Assembly: GCF_014652215.1 (NCBI RefSeq)
Contig: NZ_BMYJ01000008.1
Span: forward strand, 94,980 to 158,979
Direction: 5' to 3'
DNA: 64,000 bases
Origin: Neogemmobacter tilapiae
Lineage (GTDB): Bacteria > Pseudomonadota > Alphaproteobacteria > Rhodobacterales > Rhodobacteraceae
Numbering within the stretch: the stretch's first letter is position 1; each line of letters opens with the position of its first letter. The translations under genes were made by a program, and so were the position numbers. Below the pieces are notes generated by a model, which worked only from the letters and a program-made list of their open reading frames with translations, was not told the DNA's origin and did no database searches. Shown piece by piece: positions 1-9,081 of this stretch.

Positions 1-1292
1 AGGGCTATTTGAACTTTGGCAAGCTGCGGCCCTTGCACACCTCGGCGGTGATTTTTGCCTTTGGCGGCAATGCGCTGATCGCGTCGAGCTTTTATGTCGT
101 GCAGCGGACCAGTGCGGCGCGGCTTTGGGGCGGGAATGCCGGGTGGTTCGTGTTCTGGGGTTATCAGCTGTTCATCGTGCTGGCGGCGAGCGGCTATATT
201 CTGGGGGCGACGCAGTCCAAAGAATATGCGGAACCGGAATGGTTGGTGGATTGGTGGCTGACCGTGGTCTGGGTGACCTATCTGCTGGTGTTCCTGGGCA
301 CGATTCTAAAGCGGAAAGAGCCGCATATCTATGTGGCGAACTGGTTCTATCTGTCGTTCATCGTGACAGTGGCGATGCTGCATGTGGTGAACAACCTGTC
401 GATCCCCGTCTCGATCTGGGGTTCCAAATCGGTGCAGGTTTTCGCGGGCGTTCAGGATGCGATGACGCAGTGGTGGTATGGGCACAATGCGGTGGGGTTC
501 TTTCTGACCGCCGGGTTTCTGGCCATGATGTATTACTTTGTGCCGAAACAGGCGGAGCGTCCGGTTTACAGCTATAAGTTGTCGATCATCCACTTCTGGG
601 CGCTGATCTTCCTGTATATCTGGGCCGGTCCGCACCATTTGCACTATACCGCCTTGCCCGAATGGGCGGCGACCTTGGGCATGGTGTTTTCGATCATCCT
701 TTGGATGCCGTCCTGGGGTGGGGCGATCAACGGGCTGATGACGCTGTCGGGGGCCTGGGACAAGCTGCGGACCGATCCGATCCTGCGGATGATGGTGATC
801 AGCATCGGCTTCTATGCGATGTCGACCTTTGAAGGGCCGATGATGAGCATCAAGGCCGTGAACTCCTTGAGCCACTACACCGACTGGACCATCGGCCATG
901 TGCATTCGGGGGCGCTGGGCTGGAACGGGATGATCACCTTTGGGGTGCTGTATTATCTGGTGCCGAAGCTGTGGGCGCGGGAGCGGCTGTATTCGCTGTC
1001 CTTGGTCAACTGGCACTTCTGGTTGGCGACAATTGGCATCGTGCTTTACGCGGCATCGATGTGGGTCACGGGGATCATGGAAGGGCTGATGTGGCGTGAG
1101 GTGGATGCGCAGGGTTTCCTTGTGAACGCGTTCAGCGACACGGTGGCGGCGAAATTCCCGATGTATGTCGTCCGCGCCTTGGGCGGGGTGATGTATCTGA
1201 CCGGGGCCTTGATCATGACGTATAACCTTTGGGCCACGGTCGCCCGGCAACCGCAGCGCGGTGCCGTGTCGGTCGCGGTTCCGGCTGAATAG
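1..1292 (+). CDS. ccoN: cbb3-type cytochrome c oxidase subunit I (5' truncated by window edge)
   Basis: Catalytic haem-copper subunit of the cbb3 terminal oxidase, an inner-membrane enzyme that reduces oxygen to water at low oxygen tension. The reading frame is open from base 3 and continues off the window; the TTG at base 9 is an internal leucine, so about the first 100 residues are missing compared with the usual CcoN of roughly 530. Visible motifs are [11 protein letters not shown] near the left edge, HNAVGFF near 481, GPHHLHY near 631 and [11 protein letters not shown] near 895, the histidine motifs that bind the low-spin haem, CuB and the binuclear-centre haem in this family. Many hydrophobic segments are present. 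It is followed 12 bases later by ccoO in a typical ccoNOQP order. Confidence 0.97.
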   Translation, partial: GYLNFGKLRPLHTSAVIFAFGGNALIASSFYVVQRTSAARLWGGNAGWFVFWGYQLFIVLAASGYILGATQSKEYAEPEWLVDWWLTVVWVTYLLVFLGTILKRKEPHIYVANWFYLSFIVTVAMLHVVNNLSIPVSIWGSKSVQVFAGVQDAMTQWWYGHNAVGFFLTAGFLAMMYYFVPKQAERPVYSYKLSIIHFWALIFLYIWAGPHHLHYTALPEWAATLGMVFSIILWMPSWGGAINGLMTLSGAWDKLRTDPILRMMVISIGFYAMSTFEGPMMSIKAVNSLSHYTDWTIGHVHSGALGWNGMITFGVLYYLVPKLWARERLYSLSLVNWHFWLATIGIVLYAASMWVTGIMEGLMWREVDAQGFLVNAFSDTVAAKFPMYVVRALGGVMYLTGALIMTYNLWATVARQPQRGAVSVAVPAE

Positions 1293-1304
1293 GGGGGCCG
1301 GACC

Positions 1305-2030
1305 ATGGGCATTCTAGACAAACACAAGATCCTTGAAACCAATGCGACGCTGCTGCTGGCGGGTTCGCTGTTCGTGGTGACGATCGGGGGGATCGTGGAA
1401 ATCGCGCCCCTGTTCTATCTGGAGAATACGATCGAAAAGGTGGAAGGGGTGCGGCCCTATTCGCCGTTGGAGCTGGCGGGGCGGGATATCTATATCCGTG
1501 AGGGTTGCTATGTCTGCCACAGCCAGATGATCCGCCCGATGCGGGACGAGGTGGAGCGGTATGGGCATTACTCGCTGGCCGCGGAGTCGATGTATGACCA
1601 TCCGTTCCAATGGGGGTCAAAGCGGACGGGGCCGGATCTGGCGCGTGTGGGGGGGCGGTATTCGGATGCCTGGCATGTGGATCACCTGATCAACCCGCAA
1701 TCGGTGGTGCCGGAATCGATCATGCCGAAATACGGGTTCCTGATGGATCGGGTGATCGAGCCGGAATTCATCGTGGAACGGCTGGAGACCGACCGGATGG
1801 TGGGGGTGCCCTATAGCGATGAGATGCTGGCGGAAGCGGCGGCGGATTTCATGGCGCAGGCCAATCCCGATGCCGATACCGAAGGGCTGATGGCGCGCTA
1901 TCCGAAGGCGGTGGTGTCCAATTTCGATGGGCAGGCGAGCCTGACGGAAATGGATGCGCTGGTGGCTTATCTGCAAGTTCTGGGCACGATGGTCGATTTT
2001 TCGACCTTCCAGCCTGATCCGATGCGTTGA
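1305..2030 (+). CDS. ccoO: cbb3-type cytochrome c oxidase subunit II, mono-haem cytochrome c
   Basis: Membrane-anchored c-type cytochrome that passes electrons from CcoP or soluble donors to the CcoN active site. The 241-residue protein has one amino-terminal membrane segment (about residues 14-32) and a single haem-c motif C68-Y-V-C71-H72, followed by [10 protein letters not shown], typical of CcoO. Length and order match the family. It lies 12 bases after ccoN and 12 bases before ccoQ, so it is part of one transcript. Start ATG at 1305 is preceded by a GGGGGGCC purine-rich stretch. Confidence 0.97.
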   Translation: MGILDKHKILETNATLLLAGSLFVVTIGGIVEIAPLFYLENTIEKVEGVRPYSPLELAGRDIYIREGCYVCHSQMIRPMRDEVERYGHYSLAAESMYDHPFQWGSKRTGPDLARVGGRYSDAWHVDHLINPQSVVPESIMPKYGFLMDRVIEPEFIVERLETDRMVGVPYSDEMLAEAAADFMAQANPDADTEGLMARYPKAVVSNFDGQASLTEMDALVAYLQVLGTMVDFSTFQPDPMR

Positions 2031-2042
2031 GGGGGGCAAGAG

Positions 2043-2240
2043 ATGGATATGTATTCGATCCTGCGCCATTTCGCGGACAGCTGGTTTCTGATTGCGATGA
2101 CGCTGTTTTTTCTGGGGACGGTGCTTTGGGCTTTCCGGCCCGGATCGCGCGCTGTGCATCAGGAAACCGCCAGCATTCCGTTCCGTCATGAAGATCGGCC
2201 CGCCGTGGCCGCGCCCGACCAGAAAGGGGGGGCAAAATGA
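2043..2240 (+). CDS. ccoQ: cbb3-type cytochrome c oxidase subunit CcoQ
   Basis: Small single-span accessory subunit that stabilises the cbb3 complex. The 65-residue product has one hydrophobic segment (about residues 14-32, [17 protein letters not shown]) and a short basic, proline-containing cytoplasmic tail, as expected for the FixQ/CcoQ family. Its stop overlaps the ccoP start by four bases (ATGA), implying translational coupling. The sequence is poorly conserved in the family, so identity rests mainly on size, topology and position between ccoO and ccoP. Confidence 0.92.
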   Translation: MDMYSILRHFADSWFLIAMTLFFLGTVLWAFRPGSRAVHQETASIPFRHEDRPAVAAPDQKGGAK

Positions 2241-3106
2241 GCCGTAAACCCGTTGTGAAAAAGCCTGATCCTGAAACCACCGGCCATGAATGGGACGGGA
2301 TTCAGGAGTTCAACAACCCGCTGCCGCGCTGGTGGCTGTGGACCTTTTACCTGACGATTGTCTGGGGGATTGGCTATACGATTGCCTATCCCGCCTGGCC
2401 GATGCTGACCCATGCGACACGGGGGTTTATCGGCACTTCGACAAGGGATGATGTCGCGGCTGAAATCGCGGCCTTTGACGCGGCGAATGCGCCTTTGGAG
2501 GCGAAGCTGGTCGCCGCCGATCTGGGGGGCATTGCGGCCGATCCGGAGCTGGCGAACTTTACCCGCAACGCGGGCGCGGCGGTGTTTCGCACCAATTGTG
2601 CCACCTGCCATGGCGCAGGGGCGGCGGGGGCCAAGGGCTATCCGAACCTGCTGGACAACGACTGGCTTTGGGGCGGCAGCATCGACGACATCGTGCTGAC
2701 GATCAGCCACGGCATTCGCAACACCACCGACGCGGATGCGCGCTATTCCCAGATGCCCGCCTTTGGCAAGGATGGCATTCTGGAGCGTGGCCAGATCGAG
2801 GCTGTCGTCGAATATGTCTTGTCGCTGTCCAGCGCCGAACATGATGCGGCCAAGGCGACCGAGGGGCTGACGGTCTTTGCGGACAATTGCGCCGCCTGCC
2901 ATGGCGAGGATGCCAAGGGGATGCGCGAACAGGGCGCGCCCAATCTGGTCGATGCGATCTGGCTTTATGGCGGCAGCCGTGCAGCCATCACCGAAAGCGT
3001 GATGAACGCCCGATTCGGCGTGATGCCCGCCTGGGCCGACCGCCTGTCCGAGGCCGAAATCCGTGCGGTCGCGGCCTATGTTCACCAATTGGGCGGCGGC
3101 GAATAG
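2237..3106 (+). CDS. ccoP: cbb3-type cytochrome c oxidase subunit III, di-haem cytochrome c
   Basis: Di-haem c subunit that accepts electrons from the cytochrome bc1 complex or soluble cytochromes and feeds CcoO. The 289-residue protein has one amino-terminal membrane span (about 32-53) and two periplasmic haem-binding motifs, C121-A-T-C124-H125 and C218-A-A-C221-H222, each in a cytochrome c domain with nearby candidate axial methionines (SQMPAFG, GVMPAW). The amino-terminal [17 protein letters not shown] stretch is a hallmark of CcoP. It is the last gene of ccoNOQP and is followed by a hairpin terminator at 3190-3220. Confidence 0.97.
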   Translation: MSRKPVVKKPDPETTGHEWDGIQEFNNPLPRWWLWTFYLTIVWGIGYTIAYPAWPMLTHATRGFIGTSTRDDVAAEIAAFDAANAPLEAKLVAADLGGIAADPELANFTRNAGAAVFRTNCATCHGAGAAGAKGYPNLLDNDWLWGGSIDDIVLTISHGIRNTTDADARYSQMPAFGKDGILERGQIEAVVEYVLSLSSAEHDAAKATEGLTVFADNCAACHGEDAKGMREQGAPNLVDAIWLYGGSRAAITESVMNARFGVMPAWADRLSEAEIRAVAAYVHQLGGGE

Positions 3107-3189
3107 CCGCGGCCCGGTCCTCCGCGCTGTTTCCCGCGCGGTGTTGTCGGCGGCAGGTCGGGCCCAGGTTCCCCGATTTGCCGAAACTT

Positions 3190-3220
3190 CCGGTCCGGTC
3201 GCAAGATCGGGCCGGTTTTT
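3190..3220 (+). terminator. Rho-independent terminator after ccoP
   Basis: An 11-bp stem (CCGGTCCGGTC at 3190-3200 with GATCGGGCCGG at 3205-3215, including G-T wobble pairs) closes on a GCAA loop and is followed by five T at 3216-3220. It separates ccoNOQP from ccoGHIS. Confidence 0.8.
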
Positions 3221-3229
3221 CCCTGTCTC

Positions 3230-3243
3230 TTGACCCAGATCAA
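3230..3243 (+). promoter_or_regulatory. FNR/FnrL-type box upstream of ccoG
   Basis: TTGACCCAGATCAA fits the FNR consensus TTGAT-N4-ATCAA with one difference. It lies 53 bases before the ccoG start, a usual place for an activator of class II promoters. In Rhodobacteraceae FnrL controls cco and hem genes under low oxygen, so ccoGHIS is inferred to have its own anaerobic promoter separate from ccoNOQP. Confidence 0.75.
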
Positions 3244-3295
3244 CACGGGTCGGGGCTGGGGGCCCTAGGGTAAGGCCAATGAAAGGCCCCTTCTG

Positions 3296-4720
3296 ATGTC
3301 TGATTCCGCGCCAGCGCCCCTGTATCAAGCCCGCGAGCCGATTTTTCCCCGCAAGGTGAAAGGCAAGTTCCGCACGCTGAAATGGTGGATCATGGGGTTC
3401 ACGCTGGGCATCTATTACCTGACGCCCTTTCTGCGCTGGGACCGGGGGCCCAGCCTGCCGGATCAGGCGGTGCTGGTGGATCTGGCCAGCCGTCGCTTTT
3501 TCTTTTTTATGATCGAAATCTGGCCGCATGAGTTTTACTTTGTCGCCGGTCTGCTGATCATGGCGGGGCTTGGCCTGTTCCTGTTCACCTCGGCCTTGGG
3601 ACGGGTCTGGTGCGGCTATGCCTGCCCGCAAACCGTTTGGACCGACCTTTTCATGCTGGTGGAGCGTTGGATCGAGGGGGACCGCAACGCGCAGGTGCGG
3701 CTGTGGAAGCAGAAATGGGATCTGCACAAATGGCGGCTGCGGCTGTTCAAATGGGCGATCTGGTTGCTGATCGGTCTGGCCACGGGGGGTGCTTGGGTCT
3801 TTTACTTCACCGACGCGCCGACGCTGGCGCGCGATCTGCTGGCAGGCACCGCCCATCCGGCGGCCTATACCACGATGGCGATCCTGACGCTGACCACCTT
3901 TACCTTTGGCGGCTTTTTCCGCGAACAGATCTGCATCTATGCCTGCCCCTGGCCGCGCATTCAGGCGGCGATGATGGACGAAGACACGCTGACGGTGGCC
4001 TACCGCGAATGGCGGGGCGAGCCGCGCGGGAAAGCGACGGTCGAAGGCAACGGCGATTGCATCGACTGCATGGCTTGCGTGAACGTCTGCCCGATGGGGA
4101 TCGACATCCGCAACGGGCAACAGTTGGAATGCATCACCTGTGCGCTGTGCATCGACGCCTGTGATGATGTGATGGACAAGATCGGCAAACCGCGGGGCCT
4201 GATCGACTATCTGGCGCTGAAAGATGAGCCGTTAGAGCGGGCAGGGATGCAGCCGCGCCCCATCTGGCAGCATATCCTGCGGCCAAGGACGATGGTTTAC
4301 ACGGTGCTGTGGTCGCTGATCGGGATTGGGCTGGTGGTGGCGCTGTTCCTGCGGACGCCCATCGGTGTGAATGTGACGCCCGTGCGGAACCCGGAATATG
4401 TGACTTTGTCGGATGGGCGGATCCGCAACATCTATGAACTGCGCTTGCAGAACAAGCATGGCGAGGCGCGGACCTTTCATCTGTCGATTGCCAGCGACGA
4501 AGTCATTCGGATCGGGCTGGAGGGCACGAATGAATTGACGGTGCAGGTGCCGCCGGATGGTATGGTGATGCAAAGGGTGTATCTTTCGGCCGAGGCGGGC
4601 AGTGCGGCGGCCTTGGCGGACAGAACCGACGTGCGGTTCTGGGTGGAAGACTTGGGCAGTACGGACCGGGTTCATGTCGATACGGGTTTCAACGGAACGG
4701 GGGCGGGCGATGGCAACTAA
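3296..4720 (+). CDS. ccoG: cbb3 oxidase assembly ferredoxin-type protein CcoG
   Basis: Membrane-bound iron-sulfur protein of the RdxA/CcoG family; CcoG is reported to act as a copper reductase (Cu2+ to Cu+) in copper delivery to CcoN. The 474-residue protein has several membrane spans in the first 210 residues, a CGYACPQ motif near residue 106, CIYACPWPR near 213, and two [4Fe-4S] motifs: C255/C258/C261/C265 and C279/C282/C285/C289. The carboxyl third is a periplasmic immunoglobulin-like domain. It starts 53 bases after an FNR-type box and its TAA overlaps the ccoH start region (ATG at 4710). Confidence 0.96.
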   Translation: MSDSAPAPLYQAREPIFPRKVKGKFRTLKWWIMGFTLGIYYLTPFLRWDRGPSLPDQAVLVDLASRRFFFFMIEIWPHEFYFVAGLLIMAGLGLFLFTSALGRVWCGYACPQTVWTDLFMLVERWIEGDRNAQVRLWKQKWDLHKWRLRLFKWAIWLLIGLATGGAWVFYFTDAPTLARDLLAGTAHPAAYTTMAILTLTTFTFGGFFREQICIYACPWPRIQAAMMDEDTLTVAYREWRGEPRGKATVEGNGDCIDCMACVNVCPMGIDIRNGQQLECITCALCIDACDDVMDKIGKPRGLIDYLALKDEPLERAGMQPRPIWQHILRPRTMVYTVLWSLIGIGLVVALFLRTPIGVNVTPVRNPEYVTLSDGRIRNIYELRLQNKHGEARTFHLSIASDEVIRIGLEGTNELTVQVPPDGMVMQRVYLSAEAGSAAALADRTDVRFWVEDLGSTDRVHVDTGFNGTGAGDGN

Positions 4721-5189
4721 GGTGGAACGGCCTTTGACCGGCTGGCATGTGCTGGCGATTTGTGTGGGGGCCTTTGGGGTGATCATCGGGGTGAACATCA
4801 CGATGGCCTTCAAGGCGGTCAGCACCTTTCCGGGGTTGGAGGTGGGCAATTCCTATGTCGCCTCGCAGACATTCGATGCGGAACGGCAGGCGCAGATGGC
4901 TTTGGGCTGGGTGCTGACGCCGACCTATGACGACGGGCGGTTGGCGCTGGGCTTTGCCGATGCCTCGGGTGTGGCGGTGGTGCCGGAAGGGCTGAGCGCG
5001 ATGGTCGGGCGGACGACCGAGGCGAAGGATGATCAGACCCTGGCCTTTCGGGCCGAAGGCGGGGCGCAGGTGGCGGATGTGGCGCTGGCGCCGGGCAAAT
5101 GGATGCTGCGGGTGGAGGCTTTGGCGCCAGACGGGACGGTGTTCCGGCAAAGAATTGATCTGTTCGTTGAACCGGGGCAGGGGGGCTGA
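4710..5189 (+). CDS. ccoH: cbb3 oxidase assembly protein CcoH (FixH family)
   Basis: Membrane-anchored factor needed for cbb3 oxidase assembly. ATG at 4710 gives a 159-residue protein whose amino terminus (RPLTGWHVLAICVGAFGVI) holds one membrane span followed by an N-I-T-M-A-F motif and a periplasmic beta-rich domain, typical of FixH. The frame is open further upstream to 4602, but that stretch lies inside ccoG, so the ATG with an upstream GGGGGCGGGCG stretch was chosen. It overlaps the end of ccoG by 11 bases and precedes ccoI by three. Confidence 0.94.
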   Translation: MATKVERPLTGWHVLAICVGAFGVIIGVNITMAFKAVSTFPGLEVGNSYVASQTFDAERQAQMALGWVLTPTYDDGRLALGFADASGVAVVPEGLSAMVGRTTEAKDDQTLAFRAEGGAQVADVALAPGKWMLRVEALAPDGTVFRQRIDLFVEPGQGG

Positions 5190-5192
5190 GGT

Positions 5193-7364
5193 ATGAGTGC
5201 CGTTCCCGCCGCCAGTGCCTGCCCGGCCTGTCTTGCCGCGCCTGCGGCCGAGGCTTTGGCGCAGGGCCCGACCCAGGCGCGGCTGATGCTGGCGCTGCCG
5301 ACGGCGCATTGCGCCGCCTGCATTTCGGATGTGGAGGCGGCGATGCTGGCCACGCCGGGGGTGCGGACAGCGCGGGTGAACCTGACCCTAAAGCGGGTGG
5401 CGGTGGATGCCGAGGCGGCGGTGACGGCGGAAAGCCTGATCGAACGGCTGGCGGCGGTTGGCTTTCCGGCGCATGAGCTGGACCCGGACGCGTTGAGCTT
5501 GACAGAAAACGACCGGCAGGGGCGGGATCTTTTGATGCGGCTGGCGGTGGCCGGGTTTGCGATGATGAACATCATGCTGCTGTCCGTGGCGGTCTGGTCG
5601 GGGGCCGAGGCTGCGACGCGTGATCTGTTCCACTGGATCAGCGCGGCCATTGCCTTTCCGACCTTGGCCTTTTCCGGCCAGCCGTTCTTTCGTTCGGCCT
5701 GGGCGTCGATCAAGGTGCGGCGTCTGGGGATGGATGTGCCGATTTCGCTGGCGTTGATTCTGGCGTCATCGGTGTCTTTGGCGGAAACGGCGCTGGGCGG
5801 GCATCATGCCTATTTCGATGCGGCGGTGTCGCTGTGCTTTTTCCTGCTGATCGGGCGCTATCTGGAATACCGCAGCCGCGCTGTGGCGCGTTCGGCGGCC
5901 GAGGAACTGGCAGCTTTGGAGGTGCCGCGGGCGATCCGGCTGGAGGCGGAGGGGGAGGTTGTGGTGGCGGTGGCGGCGCTGCGGCCCGGTGATCTGGTGC
6001 TGGTGCGTCCGGGCGCGCGTCTGCCTGCGGATGGGGTGGTGGAGGAGGGCGCGTCGGAACTGGACCGTTCGCTGCTGACGGGGGAAACCGCGCCTGTGGC
6101 GGTGGGGCCCGGGGCGGTGTTGAGCGCGGGCGAGGTCAACCTGACGGGGCCGTTGGTCCTGCGGGTGACGGCGGCGGGGGCGGATTCCTCGCTGGCGCGG
6201 ATGGCGGCGCTGGTGGCGGCGGCAGAGGGGGCGAAGGGGCGGTATCGGTCTTTGGCGGATCGGATGGCGCGGGGCTATTCGCCGATGGTGCATCTGCTGG
6301 CGGCGGGGTCGTTTGGGGCCTGGCTTTATCTGTCGGGCGATCTGCGGCTGTCGGTGAACATTGCGGCGGCGGTGCTGATCATCACCTGCCCCTGTGCCTT
6401 GGCCTTGGCGGTGCCTGCGGTGGTGACTTCGGCCAGCGGCCGGTTGTTCCGCAAGGGGTTGCTGATCAAGGACGGCACGGCGCTGGAACGGCTGGCCGAG
6501 GTGGATGTGGTGGTGTTTGACAAGACGGGGACGCTGACACTGGGCGCGCCTGTGGCGCATGTGCCTGTGCTGGCGGATGCCACCGATCTGGCGATTGCGC
6601 GGGCTTTGGGCGAGGCTTCGGCCCATCCGCATGCGCGGGCCTTGGCGGGGGCGCTGGCCGCGCGGGGGATTGCGCCGGTGCGGCTGGATGCGATGGAGGA
6701 AGTGCCGGGCAAGGGGATTCAAGCGCGGTGGCATGGGCAGCCGGTGCGGCTGGGGCGGGCGGATTGGGTGGGGGCGAAGGCGGGGGAGATGTCGTCGAGC
6801 CATCTGTCGGTGGCGGGGCGGATCACGGATTTCAGCTTTGCTGATGCGCTGCGGCCCGGTGCCGCAGAACTGGTGCAGGCGCTGCAAGGGCAGGGCAAGC
6901 GGGTTGTTCTGCTGTCGGGCGATCAGCCGGGGCCGGTGGGGCGGTTGGCGGGGGAACTGGGCATCCGGGACTTTCATGCAGGCGTCAGCCCTGCCGAAAA
7001 GGCGGCCCATGTGGCCGGGCTGGTGCGCAACGGCGCCAAGGTGCTGATGGTGGGCGATGGGCTGAATGATACAGCAGCGCTGGCCTCGGCCCATGTGTCC
7101 ATCTCACCCGCCTCGGCCCTTGATGCGGCACGGGCGGCGTCGGATATTGTGCTGCTGGGGGCGTCTTTGGAACCCGTTGCCGATGCGCTTCGCATTGCGC
7201 GGCAGGCCCGTCGCCGGATCAAAGAGAACTTTGCCCTATCGCTGGGCTATAACCTGCTGGCCGTGCCCGTGGCGATGATCGGGCTGGCGACCCCCCTCAT
7301 CGCGGCCTTGGCGATGTCCTCCTCCTCGATCATCGTCTCGGTCAACTCCCTGCGTTTGAAGTAA
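5193..7364 (+). CDS. ccoI: Copper-translocating P1B-type ATPase for cbb3 oxidase assembly
   Basis: Heavy-metal P-type ATPase that exports Cu+ for maturation of the cbb3 copper centre. The 723-residue protein begins with a soluble cysteine-containing stretch and a heavy-metal-binding domain with H39-C40-A-A-C43. Further on are the transmembrane CPC motif (residues 399-401), the phosphorylation motif D443-K-T-G-T, a TGE actuator motif (LLTGETAPV) and the hinge GDGLNDTAAL. It lies between ccoH and ccoS, the standard FixI/CcoI position, which favours an oxidase-assembly role over general copper resistance. Confidence 0.96.
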   Translation: MSAVPAASACPACLAAPAAEALAQGPTQARLMLALPTAHCAACISDVEAAMLATPGVRTARVNLTLKRVAVDAEAAVTAESLIERLAAVGFPAHELDPDALSLTENDRQGRDLLMRLAVAGFAMMNIMLLSVAVWSGAEAATRDLFHWISAAIAFPTLAFSGQPFFRSAWASIKVRRLGMDVPISLALILASSVSLAETALGGHHAYFDAAVSLCFFLLIGRYLEYRSRAVARSAAEELAALEVPRAIRLEAEGEVVVAVAALRPGDLVLVRPGARLPADGVVEEGASELDRSLLTGETAPVAVGPGAVLSAGEVNLTGPLVLRVTAAGADSSLARMAALVAAAEGAKGRYRSLADRMARGYSPMVHLLAAGSFGAWLYLSGDLRLSVNIAAAVLIITCPCALALAVPAVVTSASGRLFRKGLLIKDGTALERLAEVDVVVFDKTGTLTLGAPVAHVPVLADATDLAIARALGEASAHPHARALAGALAARGIAPVRLDAMEEVPGKGIQARWHGQPVRLGRADWVGAKAGEMSSSHLSVAGRITDFSFADALRPGAAELVQALQGQGKRVVLLSGDQPGPVGRLAGELGIRDFHAGVSPAEKAAHVAGLVRNGAKVLMVGDGLNDTAALASAHVSISPASALDAARAASDIVLLGASLEPVADALRIARQARRRIKENFALSLGYNLLAVPVAMIGLATPLIAALAMSSSSIIVSVNSLRLK

Positions 7365-7374
7365 GGATCACACC

Positions 7375-7533
7375 ATGGAAATGCTGGTCATCCTGATCCC
7401 CGTCTCCTTGCTGCTGGGTGGTCTTGGCCTTGCAGCCTTTGTCTGGGCGGTGCGGGGGCGGCAGTATGAGGATCCTTCCGGCGATGCCGCAAGGATCTTG
7501 GTCAAGGATTGGGACGAGCGGCCAAAGCCCTAG
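7375..7533 (+). CDS. ccoS: cbb3 oxidase maturation protein CcoS
   Basis: Small membrane protein required for cofactor insertion into the cbb3 oxidase. The 52-residue product begins MEMLVILIPVSLLLGGLGL, a single membrane span, followed by FVWAVRGRQYEDPSGDAARIL, in which W-A-x-R-x-x-Q-Y/F-x-D is the family signature. ATG at 7375 follows a GTAAGGATCA ribosome-binding stretch. It begins 10 bases after ccoI. Its TAG overlaps the convergent hemN stop by about three bases, so the two genes end tail to tail without a terminator between them. Confidence 0.93.
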   Translation: MEMLVILIPVSLLLGGLGLAAFVWAVRGRQYEDPSGDAARILVKDWDERPKP

Positions 7534-8885
7534 ACAGCCAGCGAATGCTGGCCTTTGCGGGGTTGCAGATAGGCATCGAAACGCGCGGCCAGGGTGCGCA
7601 GAAACGGGCGGCCTGCGGGGGTGACGGTGAAACCCTGCGGGGTTTCCAGAACAAAACCATCCATATCATCGGCGATGATTTGTGCGGCAATCTGCCGCAT
7701 CGCGGCGGCGGCTTCGCCAAAATGGGCGGTCAGGGCCGCGCCGTCAAAGGCCAGATCGCACATCAGCCGTTCGATGACATGGCCGCGCAGGCGGTCTTGG
7801 TCCGTCAACGCCCGGCCCTTGACCGTGGCCAAACGCCCAGCCTGCACGGCGCGGCCATAGCGGCCCATCGCGGCGTCATTCTGCACATAGCCCTGCGGCA
7901 AACGCCCGATGGACGAGGCCCCCAGCCCGATCAGCGCATCGGCGGGATCCACCGTATAGCCCTGAAAATTCCGCTGCACGCGGTTTTCCTGCGCCGCCAA
8001 GGCCAGTTCATCGCCGGGGCGCGCGAAATGGTCGATGCCGACGCGCAAATAGCCTGCCGCCATTAGCAATTCCGCCGCGCGTTCGGCATGGTCGTGGCGT
8101 TCCACCGGACCGGCCAGCGCCTCTTCGGGGATCAGGCGCTGGTGGGGTTTCATCCAAGGCACATGGGCATAGCCAAACAGGGCAATGCGGTCGGGGGACA
8201 GGGCCAGCACCTGATCCAGTGTCGCGGACAGTTCGGCCCAGCCTTGATGGGGCAGGCCATAGACCGCATCAATGTTCAGGGACCGAACGCCATTGGCGCG
8301 GAAACGGTCGATCACCGCCTTGGTCTCCGCAAAGCTTTGCACCCGGTTGATGGCCTTTTGCACCTTTGGGTCAAAATCCTGCACGCCCAGACTGACCCTT
8401 GTCAGCCCCGCCGCGCAAAGCGCGTCGATGCGGTCATTGTCCATGCCGCGGGGGTCAACCTCTACCGCGAAATCGGTTTCCTCTAAGGTGAAATGGTCGC
8501 GCAGATGGTTCATCAGAGCGGCGCTGTCTTGGGCCGTCAGGATGGTCGGCGAGCCGCCGCCCCAGTGGATGTGATGGACCCGCGCCTTAGCGGGGATCAA
8601 CGAGGCCACCAGCGCAATCTCGGCCATCAGGCTGTCGAGATAGCTGCGGATCGGGGCATATTGCCGGGTGATCTTGGTCTGGCAGCCGCAGAACCAGCAA
8701 AGGGAATCGCAAAAAGGCACATGCAGATAAAGCGACAGCTTGGCCTGATCGGGCAGTTCCCCCAGCCAGCGGCGATAAAGCTCTGGCCCGACATCGGTGT
8801 TGAAATGCGGTGCGGTCGGATAGCTGGTGTAGCGCGGCACAGGTTGGCTGGCGTGGCGTTGCACGGTGGCTGCATCAAGCGGCAT
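7530..8885 (-). CDS. hemN: Oxygen-independent coproporphyrinogen III oxidase (radical SAM)
   Basis: Radical S-adenosylmethionine enzyme that converts coproporphyrinogen III to protoporphyrinogen IX without oxygen, supplying haem under anaerobic conditions. From ATG at 8885 the protein is 451 residues, the normal HemN length, and holds the radical SAM motif C59-x3-C63-x2-C66 followed by G-C68, the HemN cysteine set, and a GGGSPTIL stretch. The frame runs further upstream to 9218 but that part overlaps the TetR gene and has no homology character, so it was discarded. An FNR-type box lies 58 bases upstream. Convergent with ccoS. Confidence 0.96.
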   Translation of the reverse strand: MPLDAATVQRHASQPVPRYTSYPTAPHFNTDVGPELYRRWLGELPDQAKLSLYLHVPFCDSLCWFCGCQTKITRQYAPIRSYLDSLMAEIALVASLIPAKARVHHIHWGGGSPTILTAQDSAALMNHLRDHFTLEETDFAVEVDPRGMDNDRIDALCAAGLTRVSLGVQDFDPKVQKAINRVQSFAETKAVIDRFRANGVRSLNIDAVYGLPHQGWAELSATLDQVLALSPDRIALFGYAHVPWMKPHQRLIPEEALAGPVERHDHAERAAELLMAAGYLRVGIDHFARPGDELALAAQENRVQRNFQGYTVDPADALIGLGASSIGRLPQGYVQNDAAMGRYGRAVQAGRLATVKGRALTDQDRLRGHVIERLMCDLAFDGAALTAHFGEAAAAMRQIAAQIIADDMDGFVLETPQGFTVTPAGRPFLRTLAARFDAYLQPRKGQHSLAV

Positions 8886-8942
8886 GGGGTGGCCTTTTCG
8901 GTAGAAACTGCGCAGTTCTTGCACAGACCGCCTTTCCGCCCC

Positions 8943-8956
8943 TTGATTTGGGTCAA
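8943..8956 (-). promoter_or_regulatory. FNR/FnrL-type box upstream of hemN
   Basis: TTGATTTGGGTCAA matches TTGAT-N4-ATCAA at nine of ten defined positions. It lies 58 bases before the hemN start codon, consistent with oxygen-controlled activation of hemN as known for FnrL in Rhodobacter. Confidence 0.72.
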
Positions 8957-8973
8957 GCCCAGCATCAGATCGC

Positions 8974-9016
8974 TTGACAGTTGCGTGATCTCTGCTAAGT
9001 GAATGAATGTTCATTC
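8974..9016 (+). promoter_or_regulatory. Promoter and TetR-type operator of the RND pump operon
   Basis: A consensus TTGACA at 8974-8979 is followed 16 bases later by TAAGTG, a weak -10. Overlapping it is the near-perfect inverted repeat GAATGAATGTTCATTC (9001-9016, seven of eight pairs), the sort of dyad bound by TetR/AcrR regulators of efflux pumps. An upstream ATG at 9007 lies inside this dyad, which argues for the later start of the regulator. Confidence 0.65.
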
Positions 9017-9081
9017 GCGCCGCGATGCAGCATAAGTCTGCCGTGCGGGCCAGTTCTGATATAGAAAGGTGCCTCCTGCCC

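Noticed and set aside
2186..4120. Long open frame on the minus strand opposite ccoP and ccoG
   Set aside because: It lies wholly antisense to well-conserved genes, is rich in R, H, P and Q as expected for antisense of GC-rich DNA, and shows no domain motif. Similar frames opposite ccoI (5766-7094), the DHOR and imelysin genes (28424-29989), ureD to ureJ (31001-32578), ureC (33643-35457) and the sensor kinase (37116-38621) were rejected for the same reason.
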